The notes beneath the pieces are model-generated. The model was not told the origin of the DNA. It worked only from the letters and a program-made list of their open reading frames with translations, and did not search any database. This document shows, piece by piece, positions 1 to 8,490 of a stretch of DNA of 50,529 bases. Position 1 is the first letter of the stretch, and each line of letters begins with the position of its first letter. Both the position numbers and the translations under genes were made by a program. The DNA comes from Solobacterium sp. (lineage in GTDB: Bacteria > Bacillota_I > Bacilli_A > Erysipelotrichales > Erysipelotrichaceae). The stretch covers positions 1 to 50,529 of the forward strand of contig JAILGV010000168.1 of the NCBI GenBank assembly GCA_024696355.1, given 5' to 3'.

Positions 1-916
1 TGACGTTGAATGCTTCAACAAGTTCATCAAGAGAGTAGATTTCCTGATTTGTCTCGGGAGACCATCCGAGAAGGGCAATATAGTTCAGAATAGCTTCCGG
101 AAGATATCCTTTGGCAATCAGATCCTGGAATGAAGCATCACCGTTTCTCTTCGAGAGTTTGTTATGTTCATCCTTCATGACAGGCGGGCAGTGAATGTAT
201 CTGGGAATATCCCAGTCAAATGCATCATAGATCAGATTGTATTTGGGAGAAGAGGAAAGATATTCCATTCCTCTGACCACATCCGTGATGCCCATCAGAT
301 GATCATCGATTACATTGGCAAAATTGTAGGTGGGGAAGCCGTCACTTTTGATAAGAACCTGTTCATCCAGAGTTTCATTTTCAACTGTGATTGTTCCGAA
401 AACTTCATCGTTGAAGCTCGTTGTGCCGTCGGCAGGTATTGTCTGACGGATAACAAATGATTCTCCGCTGTTAATGCGCGCTTCGGCTTCTTCGGTACTG
501 ATGTTTTTGCAGGGATCGTCATATTTGAATGAGCCGCCCTCAGCTTCGGTTTTTTCGCGCATTTCATCGATTGTGCTCTGGCTGCAGAAGCAGTAGTGGG
601 CACCGCCCTTATGTACGAGTTCACGGGCATATTTCATGTAAAGACCCATTCTGACACGGTCTGACTGAATGTACGGACCGACAGGACCGCCGACATCGGG
701 ACCTTCATCATGCTTAAGGCCGCACTGCTTCATCGTATTGTAAATAATATCTGTCGCACCTTCCACAAGACGGCCCTGGTCAGTATCCTCAATTCTCATG
801 ATAAACACCCCGTCCGGATCCTTCTTTGCCACAAGGTAGGCGTACAGTGCCGTACGCAGATTTCCGATATGCATATACCCCGTCGGACTGGGGGCAAAAC
901 GTGTTCTTACTGTCAT
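1..916 (-). CDS. gltX: Glutamyl-tRNA synthetase, N-terminal 305 residues (cut by window edge)
   Basis: Class I aminoacyl-tRNA synthetase that charges tRNA with glutamate in the cytoplasm. Reading leftward from an ATG at 914-916, preceded by an AGGAG ribosome binding site, the protein opens with [20 protein letters not shown], which contains the HIGH-type ATP motif (HIGN). The KMSKS-type loop appears later as KLSKRNG. The frame stays open to base 1, so the anticodon-binding C-terminus lies outside the window. The neighbouring upstream gene is tRNA-Gln. In most Bacillota GltX also mischarges tRNA-Gln for later amidation by GatCAB; that dual role is known for the lineage and only inferred here. 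It has its own promoter and is separated from the tRNA gene by a terminator. Confidence 0.97.
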   Translation of the reverse strand, partial: MTVRTRFAPSPTGYMHIGNLRTALYAYLVAKKDPDGVFIMRIEDTDQGRLVEGATDIIYNTMKQCGLKHDEGPDVGGPVGPYIQSDRVRMGLYMKYARELVHKGGAHYCFCSQSTIDEMREKTEAEGGSFKYDDPCKNISTEEAEARINSGESFVIRQTIPADGTTSFNDEVFGTITVENETLDEQVLIKSDGFPTYNFANVIDDHLMGITDVVRGMEYLSSSPKYNLIYDAFDWDIPRYIHCPPVMKDEHNKLSKRNGDASFQDLIAKGYLPEAILNYIALLGWSPETNQEIYSLDELVEAFNV

Positions 917-942
917 TAAAATACTCCTCTTTTTCCCCGTCA

Positions 943-971
943 ATTCTACTCTAAAACATGGCAGGAAACAA
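943..971 (-). promoter_or_regulatory. Promoter of gltX
   Basis: On the minus strand TTGTTT (966-971) and TAGAAT (943-948) are separated by 17 bases. Transcription would start near 936, about 20 bases before the gltX ATG, leaving room only for the ribosome binding site. No T-box leader is present. Confidence 0.55.
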
Positions 972-978
972 TGATATG

Positions 979-1010
979 AAAAAATAAAACCGGACATCAT
1001 TGCCCGGTTT
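979..1010 (-). terminator. Intrinsic terminator after tRNA-Gln
   Basis: Read on the minus strand, AAACCGGGCA and TGTCCGGTTT form a 10-bp stem with one G-T pair around the loop ATGA, followed by TATTTTTT. It separates the tRNA transcript from gltX. Confidence 0.85.
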
Positions 1011-1014
1011 AATA

Positions 1015-1090
1015 TGGCTGGGATAGAGAGATTCGAACTCCCGAAATGACTGGTTCAGAGCCAGTTGCCTTACCGCTTGGCTATATCCCA
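1015..1090 (-). tRNA. tRNA-Gln, anticodon CTG
   Basis: Minus-strand cloverleaf. The acceptor arms TGGGATA and TATCCCA pair fully. The anticodon stem ACTGG/CCAGT holds the loop CTCTGAA with anticodon CTG, which reads CAG. The T arm contains GTTCGAATC. The 3' CCA is encoded (TGG at 1015-1017 on the + strand). It is a single tRNA gene with its own promoter and terminator, directly upstream of gltX. Confidence 0.93.
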
Positions 1091-1103
1091 ATGCGCAAAA
1101 ATA

Positions 1104-1131
1104 ATTATAGCCAAGTAAAGGATAATTGCAA
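1104..1131 (-). promoter_or_regulatory. Promoter of tRNA-Gln
   Basis: On the minus strand TTGCAA (1126-1131) and a perfect TATAAT (1104-1109) are 16 bases apart. Transcription would start about 7 bases before the mature tRNA 5' end. Confidence 0.6.
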
Positions 1132-1213
1132 GTGCAAATTAAAAAAATTCACATGTTTTGATAAAAACTGTAAGATATACGTGTTTGGATATTTTATATG
1201 ATACGGAGGAAAT

Positions 1214-3019
1214 ATGAGTGAATTAAACAGGGAGCGCAGTGAGATTGATTCCGTTTATAAATGGGATCTGTCGTCACTGTTTGAGAATGATGAAGCATTT
1301 GAGAAGGAACTTGCTGCGATTGATCAGCCTGCAGCATACTGTGCATCCTTTGAAGGAAAACTTGATTCTGCCTCGGCGGTCAGGGAATTCTATGATGCGT
1401 TTTTCGCGCTGGGCAGAAGAATAAACAATCTGTTTACATATGCCCAGCTCAGAAACAGCGAAGATACCAGAAATCCCGAAGCACAGAGCATGTACATGAG
1501 AATTTACGGCAAATACGTGGCAATATCCGGCATGCTGGCATTCGCTGATCCTGAAATTCTGAAGCTTGATGAAGACAGAATCAGAGACATGATGAACGAT
1601 GACATCATGAAAGACTATGCCTTCATCCTTGAAAACCTTCTGAATAAAAAAGCGCACACTCTTTCGGAAAAGGAAGAAGGAATGCTTGCGGCAATGGGTG
1701 AAGTGCTCGGCGGTCCGGGTGAAATCAGTTCTGCGCTGATGGATGCCGACATGACATTCGGCAGTGCGGAGGATGCCGGAGGAAGCCAGCATGAAGTGAC
1801 AAATGCCGGCTATATTCTTCTTCAGAGCAGCAATGACCGTGTACTCAGAAAGAACTCATTTGAGAAGTATTACAGGGGATACAGCAGTCATATCAATACA
1901 TTTGCACAGACTTATGCAACCGCAGTAAAAGCTGCCTGTGCAGAAGCTGCCCTGAGGAACTATAAGAGCTCAAGGGCAATGGCTATGGCAGAGGAGCATA
2001 TACCTGAAGAGGTCTATGACAATCTTGTCAGCAGTGTTTCGGCTCACATGGATCTGATGTACAGGTATCTGGCACTGAGGAAGAGACTTCTCAGGGTTGA
2101 TGAGCTGCATTATTATGATGTTTATGCGCCGCTGGTAAAGGATTCGAAAAAAACATATACCTATGACCAGGCAAAGGATATGGTACTGGACGCAGTTAGC
2201 GTGCTCGGTGAGAATTACACGGAAACAGTGAGAAAGGGCCTGAGCGAAGGATGGATTGATGTATATCCCAATAAAGGCAAGAGTTCCGGAGCGTTCTCTT
2301 CCGGAACATATGATTCCAATCCTTATATCATGATGAATTTTACGGGAACGCTTGACAGTGTATCCACGCTTGCACATGAAATGGGACATTCCATGCACAC
2401 CTGGCATTCCAATCATAATCAGCCGCCCCAGTATGCCGGATATACGCTTTTCGTTGCCGAAGTTGCGTCAACCGTAAACGAAAATCTGCTGATCAGACAG
2501 CTGCTCGGCAGATGCACTGACCCGTGGGAAAAAATGGCGCTGCTGAACCAGTATCTGGAAGGCTTTAAAGGCACCGTATTCCGTCAGACGATGTTTGCGG
2601 AATTTGAAAGAGATGCCCATGCCGCAAATGAAGCGGGGAAAGCACTGAATGCGGCCGCATTCAATGAAATGTACAGAAAGCTGATCGATAAGTATTTCGG
2701 ACCGGGAATGGCATCGGACGATGAGGTGCAGTATGAATGGGCGAGAATTCCTCATTTTTACAGACCGTTCTACGTATTTAAGTATGCAACAAGCTATTCG
2801 GCTGCCGTGGCAATCTCAAGGATGATCCTGGAAAAAGGTGAAGAAGCCGTAAAACCGTATCTTGAATTTCTCAGTATGGGATCAAGCAGATATCCGATTG
2901 ATGAACTGAAGCATGCGGGAGTTGATCTTACGACGTCTGAACCGATTGAAACGGCAATGAAGCAGTTTGAGGAAATTCTTTCCGAAGCAGAAAAGACAGC
3001 GGATACTCTCGGGCTGTAA
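1214..3019 (+). CDS. pepF: Oligoendopeptidase F (M3B zinc metallopeptidase)
   Basis: Cytoplasmic zinc endopeptidase that cuts short peptides. The 601-residue length is typical of PepF. The zinc motif HEMGH occupies residues 388-392, with His388 and His392 as zinc ligands and Glu389 as the catalytic base; the second glutamate ligand lies in the following helix (FVAEVASTVNE). An N-terminal oligopeptidase F domain precedes the M3 catalytic domain. The start ATG has a good ribosome binding site (GGAGG, 1206-1210). The gene stands alone between the divergent tRNA-Gln and serC. I found no convincing promoter in the 123 bases upstream and no clear terminator after it. Confidence 0.95.
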   Translation: MSELNRERSEIDSVYKWDLSSLFENDEAFEKELAAIDQPAAYCASFEGKLDSASAVREFYDAFFALGRRINNLFTYAQLRNSEDTRNPEAQSMYMRIYGKYVAISGMLAFADPEILKLDEDRIRDMMNDDIMKDYAFILENLLNKKAHTLSEKEEGMLAAMGEVLGGPGEISSALMDADMTFGSAEDAGGSQHEVTNAGYILLQSSNDRVLRKNSFEKYYRGYSSHINTFAQTYATAVKAACAEAALRNYKSSRAMAMAEEHIPEEVYDNLVSSVSAHMDLMYRYLALRKRLLRVDELHYYDVYAPLVKDSKKTYTYDQAKDMVLDAVSVLGENYTETVRKGLSEGWIDVYPNKGKSSGAFSSGTYDSNPYIMMNFTGTLDSVSTLAHEMGHSMHTWHSNHNQPPQYAGYTLFVAEVASTVNENLLIRQLLGRCTDPWEKMALLNQYLEGFKGTVFRQTMFAEFERDAHAANEAGKALNAAAFNEMYRKLIDKYFGPGMASDDEVQYEWARIPHFYRPFYVFKYATSYSAAVAISRMILEKGEEAVKPYLEFLSMGSSRYPIDELKHAGVDLTTSEPIETAMKQFEEILSEAEKTADTLGL

Positions 3020-3079
3020 AACAAAGTGAAAACTGTTTCATAGACATTTGTGTAAAAACTTAACAGTGCTGCTGATATT

Positions 3080-3110
3080 TTTACACAATATGATGCAATT
3101 GAGGTACAAT
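3080..3110 (+). promoter_or_regulatory. Probable promoter of serC-serA
   Basis: TTTACA (3080-3085) and TACAAT (3105-3110) lie 19 bases apart; TTACAC one base on gives 18. The spacing is long, so the -35 assignment is tentative. Transcription would begin about 30 bases upstream of the serC ATG. Confidence 0.45.
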
Positions 3111-3148
3111 ACTGTAAAACACTGAATATTACAAATTGGAGGAGATTT

Positions 3149-4231
3149 ATGACCAGAGTTTACAACTTTTCTGCAGGACCGGCTGTAATGCCTGAGGAAG
3201 TCTTAAAAGAGGCTTCCGAAGAAATGCTTGACTATAACGGTACAGGCATGTCCGTCATGGAGATGAGTCACCGATCTAAAGATTTCCAGGACATTATCGA
3301 TACTGCCGAGAAGGATCTTCGTGAACTGATGAACATTCCCGACAATTATAAAGTTCTGTTCGTACAGGGCGGCGGAAATATGCAGTTTGCCATGATTCCG
3401 ATGAATCTGTTCCGCAATAAAGTCGGCGATTATATTATTACCGGACAATGGGCCAAGAAAGCTTTCGCCGAAGCCAAACTGTTCGGCAGGGCAAACGCTC
3501 TCGCATCATCCGCTGACCGCACATTTGCATATATTCCCGACTGCAGCGATCTTCCTGTTGATGAGGATGCAGATTATGTTTACATCTGTCTGAACAACAC
3601 GATCTACGGAACAGTTTTCCATGAACTTCCGAATACAAAAGGGAAACCCCTGGTTGCTGATATTTCCAGCTGCTTCCTGAGCGAGCCGATTGATGTATCC
3701 AGATTCGGACTTCTTTTCGGAGGTGTCCAGAAGAATGTCGGTCCTGCAGGTCTTGCAATCGTAATCATCCGTGAAGACCTGATCAGGGATGATGTACTGC
3801 CGGGAACTCCGACAATGCTGAAATACAAGACTTACAGCGATAACGGAAGTCTTTACAATACGCCGCCTACATACAATATTTATATCTGCGGCAAAGTGTT
3901 CAGACATCTGAAGAACCTCGGCGGTCTTGAAGAAATGAAAAAGCGCAATGAGGAAAAGGCAAAGATCCTCTATGATTTCCTTGATTCCAGCAAAATGTTC
4001 AGGGGAACTGTTGATGTAAAGGACAGATCGATTATGAATGTTCCTTTTGTTACAGATGACAAGGATCTTGATGCAGAGTTTATTGCGGCAGCCAAAGCAA
4101 GAGGATTTGTCAACCTGAAAGGCCACCGCACCGTCGGCGGCATGAGGGCATCGATCTATAACGCCATGCCCAGGGAAGGTGTTGAAAAGCTTGTTGCATT
4201 TATGAAGGAATTCGAGGAGGCACATCAGTAA
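3149..4231 (+). CDS. serC: Phosphoserine aminotransferase
   Basis: PLP enzyme that transaminates 3-phosphohydroxypyruvate with glutamate to give O-phosphoserine, the second step of serine synthesis. The 360-residue length is standard. The N-terminus RVYNFSAGPAVMPEEVL is the SerC signature, and the PLP lysine is Lys195 in FGGVQKNVGPAG. GGAGG lies upstream of the ATG. The stop codon overlaps the serA start by one base (TAATG), so the two are translationally coupled and act in consecutive steps. No separate serB phosphatase is visible in the window. Confidence 0.97.
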   Translation: MTRVYNFSAGPAVMPEEVLKEASEEMLDYNGTGMSVMEMSHRSKDFQDIIDTAEKDLRELMNIPDNYKVLFVQGGGNMQFAMIPMNLFRNKVGDYIITGQWAKKAFAEAKLFGRANALASSADRTFAYIPDCSDLPVDEDADYVYICLNNTIYGTVFHELPNTKGKPLVADISSCFLSEPIDVSRFGLLFGGVQKNVGPAGLAIVIIREDLIRDDVLPGTPTMLKYKTYSDNGSLYNTPPTYNIYICGKVFRHLKNLGGLEEMKKRNEEKAKILYDFLDSSKMFRGTVDVKDRSIMNVPFVTDDKDLDAEFIAAAKARGFVNLKGHRTVGGMRASIYNAMPREGVEKLVAFMKEFEEAHQ

Positions 4232-5391
4232 TGACCAAGGTATACTGTCTTAACAACATTTCCAAAACAGGGCTTGAAGTCCTTGATGATACATTTACGA
4301 TCAGCGATACGCCCGAGGGTGCTGATGTTATTCTTGTCAGAAGTGCCGTCATGCATGATATGGAGTTCGATCCTGAACTGAAGGCAATTGCCAGGGCAGG
4401 TGCGGGCGTAAACAATATTCCCCTCGACAGATGCGCAGAAAAGGGAATTGTTGTATTCAACACACCCGGCGCCAACGCAAATGCGGTAAAGGAGCTTGTG
4501 ATTGCCGGAATGATGATGGCTGCCCGTGACATTATCGGCGGTATTGACTGGGTAAAGGAAAATCACAATGACAGAAATATTTCCAAAGATATGGAAAAGG
4601 CAAAGAAGAACTTTGCCGGAACGGAAATATCCGGAAAGAAGCTCGGTGTAATCGGTCTTGGTGCGATCGGTACCGAAGTTGCAAATGCCTGCGTCAAGCT
4701 GGGCATGACAGTGTACGGATTTGACCCTTATATTTCCGTCAAGAGCGCCTGGATGCTTTCCAGAAGCGTTCACCATGCGTCCAGCGCCGATGAGATTTTC
4801 AGGGAATGTGATTACATCACTCTGCATGTTCCGGCAATGGACGCCACAAAAGGAATGATCGGCAGGGAAGCCATTGAAAAAATGAAGGACGGCGTAGTCA
4901 TTCTGAATTACGCAAGAGACGTTCTTGTTAATGATGATGATATGAAGGAGGCACTGGAATCCGGAAAAGTATCTCATTATCTGACGGATTTCCCGAATCC
5001 TGCAGTAATGTCCATGAAGAATGTTATTGCAACGCCGCATCTGGGAGCTTCGACCGAGGAGGCAGAGGAGAACTGTGCAAGAATGGCCTGCGAGCAGGCA
5101 GCTGACTATATCAGATACGGAAATATACGCAATTCAGTAAACTATCCGAACTGTGATATGGGTGTATGTGCATATGCCTGCCGTCTCTGCATCCTTCACA
5201 GAAATATTCCGAATATGATCGGTCAGATCACAGCAGCTCTTGCCGCTGATAATATGAATATTGCCAACATGTCCAACGGTTCCAGAAAAGAATATGCTTA
5301 TACAATGATTGATCTGGAAAATGATGTGCCTGAAGACATGCTTGAAAAAATCGGCAGAATCAACGGCGTCCTGAAAGTTAGAAAGCTTTAA
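4231..5391 (+). CDS. serA: D-3-phosphoglycerate dehydrogenase with C-terminal ACT domain
   Basis: NAD-dependent enzyme of the D-isomer 2-hydroxyacid dehydrogenase family, oxidising 3-phosphoglycerate to 3-phosphohydroxypyruvate. The substrate domain is at residues 1-95 and 290-310. The Rossmann motif GLGAIG is at 142-147, and the catalytic His lies in TPHLGASTEEAEEN. An ACT domain fills about residues 315-386, likely for serine feedback; it is the compact 386-residue form without the extra intervening domain. The order serC-serA is shared with other Bacillota. A hairpin follows immediately. Confidence 0.95.
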   Translation: MTKVYCLNNISKTGLEVLDDTFTISDTPEGADVILVRSAVMHDMEFDPELKAIARAGAGVNNIPLDRCAEKGIVVFNTPGANANAVKELVIAGMMMAARDIIGGIDWVKENHNDRNISKDMEKAKKNFAGTEISGKKLGVIGLGAIGTEVANACVKLGMTVYGFDPYISVKSAWMLSRSVHHASSADEIFRECDYITLHVPAMDATKGMIGREAIEKMKDGVVILNYARDVLVNDDDMKEALESGKVSHYLTDFPNPAVMSMKNVIATPHLGASTEEAEENCARMACEQAADYIRYGNIRNSVNYPNCDMGVCAYACRLCILHRNIPNMIGQITAALAADNMNIANMSNGSRKEYAYTMIDLENDVPEDMLEKIGRINGVLKVRKL

Positions 5392-5394
5392 ATG

Positions 5395-5419
5395 AAATGC
5401 CTCAGAAGAGGCATTTCTT
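5395..5419 (+). terminator. Terminator after serC-serA
   Basis: AAATGCCTC (5395-5403) pairs with GAGGCATTT (5408-5416) around the loop AGAA. Only a short CTTA follows, so the T tract is weak and termination may be partial. Confidence 0.6.
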
Positions 5420-5466
5420 AAGTTGCGGACAATATACAGAAGATTTTATGACTTGGGAGGTCAGGC

Positions 5467-6174
5467 ATGGGGACACTGATCAATGTACTGGCAATTATTG
5501 CCGGAGGAATATGCGGTCTGCTTTTCGGAAACCGGCTGCCGCAGAGGTTTCGCACAACTCTGATGCAGGCTAACGGAATAGCTGTTATGTTTCTGGGAAC
5601 GGCAGGCGCTCTTGAGAAAATGCTTCAGGTGGAAAACGGAAAGATTGCCGTGCAGGGCAGCATGATGATGATAATATCCCTTGCTCTGGGCTCAGTGATC
5701 GGGGAATGGATTGACATTGACAGCAGAATGGAAACATTCGGTGAATGGCTGAAGCAGAAAAGCGGCAGCGGCAGTGACAGTGCATTTGTGTCGGCATTTG
5801 TAACAGCGTCGCTGACCGTCTGCATCGGTGCTATGGCCGTTGTCGGTTCGATTCAGGACGGGATTACCGGAGATTATTCTGTTCTGGCCGCGAAGGCAGT
5901 CCTGGACTTTATTATCATCATGGTAATGACTGCCTCCCTCGGCAAAGGCGCATTGTTTTCTGCAGTGCCGGTAGGTATTCTGCAGGGGGCAATTACTCTT
6001 CTGGCAAGGTTCATAGCACCTTTGATTACCACGGGAGCTATGAATAATCTGTCGCTTGTCGGTTCGGTTCTGATATTCTGCGTCGGTGTAAATCTGATCT
6101 TCAATATACGGATCAGGGTGGCAAATATGCTTCCTTCTCTTGTAATTGCCGCAGTGTTTGCGGTTCTGCCTTAA
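5467..6174 (+). CDS. DUF554 integral membrane protein (YdfK/YqgA family)
   Basis: A 235-residue membrane protein of unknown function. It has about seven hydrophobic segments, with glycine-rich starts such as INVLAIIAGGICGLLFGNRL. The conserved Gly-Ser stretch near residue 75 (ALGSVIGEWIDID) and GAMAVVGSIQDG in the middle are typical of DUF554. It starts at an ATG after GGGAGG. It lies alone between the serA hairpin and rdgB. The family name is secure from the overall pattern; no substrate can be proposed. Confidence 0.88.
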   Translation: MGTLINVLAIIAGGICGLLFGNRLPQRFRTTLMQANGIAVMFLGTAGALEKMLQVENGKIAVQGSMMMIISLALGSVIGEWIDIDSRMETFGEWLKQKSGSGSDSAFVSAFVTASLTVCIGAMAVVGSIQDGITGDYSVLAAKAVLDFIIIMVMTASLGKGALFSAVPVGILQGAITLLARFIAPLITTGAMNNLSLVGSVLIFCVGVNLIFNIRIRVANMLPSLVIAAVFAVLP

Positions 6175-6217
6175 GCAAAGGCAGCCAGTGCCTGACAGCA
6201 CGGTTAATATTCTGTAA

Positions 6218-6245
6218 ATGACAGTGAAACTGTGTTATGTATATA
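6218..6245 (+). promoter_or_regulatory. Probable promoter of the rdgB operon
   Basis: ATGACA (6218-6223, five of six consensus bases) and TATATA (6240-6245) with a 16-base spacer. A short inverted repeat ACAGT-GAA-ACTGT overlaps the -35 region. Confidence 0.45.
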
Positions 6246-6327
6246 TGGGCTTTACAGGAAAATTCTGTGTAATACAAAAAGCAAATGAAAATGCCGTGAT
6301 TAATAATTCAGCGGCAGGGAGATGCAG

Positions 6328-6921
6328 ATGGATAAAAAGGTAATTGTTGTTGCCAGCGGAAATGCAGGCAAAATCAGAGAATTCCGGGAGATGCTGGAAC
6401 CGGAAGGATATGAAGTCAGGTGTCTGGCTGATTTTCCGGATTACAGGGAACCTGAGGAAACCGGGGAAACTTTTGAAGAGAATGCAGTAATCAAGGCGCA
6501 GGCTGTTACGGATCAGTACGGAATCGAAGCGATCAGCGATGACAGCGGACTATCTGTTGATGCCTTTGACGGCGGTCCGGGAGTGCACAGTGCAAGATGG
6601 CTCGGACATGATACGCCGTACAGTGTTAAAAACCGTATCGTACTTGAAAAAATGGGTGACCGCACCGACAGATCCTGCAGGTATGTGTGCGCAATTGCCT
6701 GGACTGCCCCGGGAAGGCAGCCTGCTGTATTCTCAGACAAAGTTGAGTGTGAGATTGCATATGAGCCGAAGGGCGAAAACGGATTCGGATATGATCCGAT
6801 CGTTTATTATCCGCCTCTGCACAGAACCATGGCGGAACTGAGCAAGGATGAGAAAAATGCCATATCCCACCGGGGCAAGGCATTAAGAAAACTGGAGGAA
6901 TGGCTTCGTGAAAACCACTAA
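6328..6921 (+). CDS. rdgB: XTP/dITP diphosphatase (HAM1/RdgB)
   Basis: Nucleoside triphosphate pyrophosphatase that clears deaminated purine nucleotides (dITP, XTP) from the precursor pool. The N-terminal SGNAGKIREF phosphate-binding motif and the DDSGLSVDA loop are diagnostic; the C-terminal GKALRKL matches the family. There are two in-frame ATGs. The first (6322) touches the AGGGAG ribosome binding site at 6316-6321, so the second at 6328, six bases away, is the better start and gives 197 residues. The 3' end overlaps the next gene, so they form one operon with trmL. Confidence 0.95.
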   Translation: MDKKVIVVASGNAGKIREFREMLEPEGYEVRCLADFPDYREPEETGETFEENAVIKAQAVTDQYGIEAISDDSGLSVDAFDGGPGVHSARWLGHDTPYSVKNRIVLEKMGDRTDRSCRYVCAIAWTAPGRQPAVFSDKVECEIAYEPKGENGFGYDPIVYYPPLHRTMAELSKDEKNAISHRGKALRKLEEWLRENH

Positions 6922-7585
6922 GGCACTGTCAGCACTGGCATGCTTCCTTCTTGTTGCGGCACTGCTGGCAACATGCATTGATGTCTGTGCATTCAGAAAA
7001 GATTTTTACCGTGCAGAGTATGAGAAAAATGATACTTCCGAAGTTACAGGCATGAGCAATGATGACGTTATGGCATCAACATCGGCACTGCTGGATTATC
7101 TCAGGGATGAGCGGCAGGATATCGTGGTAACTGCTGAGGTGAACGGTACGGAGCGGGAGGTGTTCAACGAGCGCGAAACGCTGCATATGGTTGATGTAAA
7201 GGCACTGTACCGGAAAGCGATTCTGTTCCGCAATATATGCGCCGCACTCGGTGCGGCTCTGATCCTGTTCCTTTCAGTATGGGAAAAGAAAGCAGGCAAA
7301 GTGCTCAGAGACGGATTTATTCCCGGATCTGCGGCACTGCTGGCCCTGATTTCTGTGATCGGTGTCTGGGTTATGCTTGATTTCAATAATTTCTGGACGA
7401 ATTTTCATTTATTCTTCTTTGACAATGATCTCTGGCTGCTTGATCCGCGCACTTCCATCATGATCAACCTCTTTCCGGAAACCTTCTTTTTTGACATGGT
7501 CGTACAGATCATACTCGGCTTTCTTGCCTGCATGATTGCGGCTTCTATCAGCATTTACGGACTGAAAAGGGGCAGTGCGGAATGA
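6908..7585 (+). CDS. DUF1461 / TIGR01906 integral membrane protein
   Basis: A 225-residue protein with an N-terminal membrane helix (about residues 7-25), an extracytoplasmic domain, and three further helices after residue 108. The FNERETLHMVDVKALY segment is the family signature. The function is unknown. It starts 14 bases inside rdgB and ends 4 bases inside trmL, so all three are translationally coupled. This family often sits next to nucleotide or RNA maintenance genes, which says little about its role. Confidence 0.85.
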   Translation: MKTTKALSALACFLLVAALLATCIDVCAFRKDFYRAEYEKNDTSEVTGMSNDDVMASTSALLDYLRDERQDIVVTAEVNGTEREVFNERETLHMVDVKALYRKAILFRNICAALGAALILFLSVWEKKAGKVLRDGFIPGSAALLALISVIGVWVMLDFNNFWTNFHLFFFDNDLWLLDPRTSIMINLFPETFFFDMVVQIILGFLACMIAASISIYGLKRGSAE

Positions 7586-8091
7586 TTCATGTTGTTTTAT
7601 ATGAGCCTGAGATTCCGCAGAATACAGGCAATATCATGCGGACATGCGTGGCATTCGGATGCCGGCTTGATCTGATTGAGCCGCTGGGATTTTATGTGGA
7701 TCAGGCCCATCTGAAAAGAGCATCTCTTGATTATATCGACAGGCTGGACATGAGAGTATGGCATGACTGGAATTCTTTCGTCCGGGAAAACAAGGGGGAG
7801 TTTTACTATACGACCAGATACGGCCACAAAAATCCTTCCGAATTTGATTTTTCTTCTGTCAGTGATGATATATATCTGGTGTTCGGAAAGGAAAGCACCG
7901 GAATCGACAAGGATATTCTGAAGCATGATATCGACCGGTGCATACGGATACCGATGGTTTCTTCTGCGAGATGTCTGAATGTTTCGAATACTGTGGCGGT
8001 TATGATATATGAAGTGATGCGCCAGAAGGGATTCCCGGGGCTTTCTGCGGACGAGGCAATCAAAGGTGCGGACTTTCTTGAACGGCTGTGA
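7582..8091 (+). CDS. trmL: tRNA (cytidine/uridine-34-2'-O)-methyltransferase
   Basis: SPOUT-fold SAM-dependent methyltransferase that 2'-O-methylates the wobble base of leucine tRNAs. The 169-residue length and the opening HVVLYEPEIPQNTGNIMRTC are typical. The knot motifs are FGKESTGID and CIRIPMVSSARCLNVSNTVAV. It is the last gene of the rdgB operon, starting at an ATG that overlaps the preceding stop (ATGA). No hairpin terminator was found after it; a new promoter follows directly. Confidence 0.95.
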   Translation: MIHVVLYEPEIPQNTGNIMRTCVAFGCRLDLIEPLGFYVDQAHLKRASLDYIDRLDMRVWHDWNSFVRENKGEFYYTTRYGHKNPSEFDFSSVSDDIYLVFGKESTGIDKDILKHDIDRCIRIPMVSSARCLNVSNTVAVMIYEVMRQKGFPGLSADEAIKGADFLERL

Positions 8092-8120
8092 TGGACAAAC
8101 CATACATGCAATTCTATAAT
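8092..8120 (+). promoter_or_regulatory. Promoter of the small membrane protein gene
   Basis: TGGACA (8092-8097, five of six) and a perfect TATAAT (8115-8120) with an optimal 17-base spacer. It overlaps the trmL stop codon. Transcription would start near 8127, which rules out the ATG at 8119 as the start of the next gene. Confidence 0.7.
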
Positions 8121-8136
8121 GAGGCGGGAGGCGTTT

Positions 8137-8340
8137 ATGCTTGAGTCTGTCAGTGATTTTCTTTCAGTCGCAGTAGCTGCATTTTTGGCTGTGTACGGAA
8201 TAAGGCTTCTGATCCTTGCGGCAGAAATGGACAGGGAACGGACGTTCCGCCGTGCCGAAGCAAGATATTACAGATTTTATGAGGATACTGACGACGGCCT
8301 CGATGATGACGAGAAAAATGAGACGTACTTCGAGGATTGA
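8137..8340 (+). CDS. Small single-pass membrane protein, function unknown
   Basis: A 67-residue protein, not recognised. One hydrophobic helix (roughly residues 8-25, VAVAAFLAVYGIRLLILAA) is followed by an arginine-rich stretch (DRERTFRRAEARYYRFYED) and a very acidic tail (DTDDGLDDDEKNETYFED). The start at 8137 is preferred over the ATG at 8119, because it follows GGGAGG with good spacing and because the 8119 ATG lies inside the -10 box. It has its own strong promoter and is not coupled to its neighbours. The charge pattern suggests a cytoplasmic tail, but this is inference. Confidence 0.6.
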   Translation: MLESVSDFLSVAVAAFLAVYGIRLLILAAEMDRERTFRRAEARYYRFYEDTDDGLDDDEKNETYFED

Positions 8341-8368
8341 CCGCACTTAAAAATGAAGAAAAAACAAG

Positions 8369-8394
8369 GCCCTGCAGATTTTGAAGTGCAGGGC
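8369..8394 (-). terminator. Inverted repeat with minus-strand terminator polarity
   Basis: GCCCTGCA (8369-8376) and TGCAGGGC (8387-8394) form a perfect 8-bp stem with a 10-base loop. Read on the minus strand it is followed by TTGTTTTTTC, while on the + strand it is followed by AGTCTTGC. It therefore looks like a terminator for leftward transcription, although no minus-strand gene is visible. It may also serve poorly as the 3' end of the small membrane gene. Confidence 0.4.
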
Positions 8395-8490
8395 AGTCTT
8401 GCATTCGGGCATATTGTGCCGGCAGTGCTTTGGCTTTTAAAACTTCGGAAGGCAGGTGCTTCAATATAACGCCGAAGAAGGAGCAGAATC

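Noticed and set aside
3020-3060. Terminator after pepF (GTGAAAACTGTTTCAT)
   Set aside because: The stem is only about 5-6 AT-rich base pairs with no T tract.
3506-4225. Long minus-strand reading frame opposite serC
   Set aside because: It is a frame shadow of serC: Cys/His-rich, no ribosome binding site, no known motif. The same holds for the other opposite-strand frames in the window.
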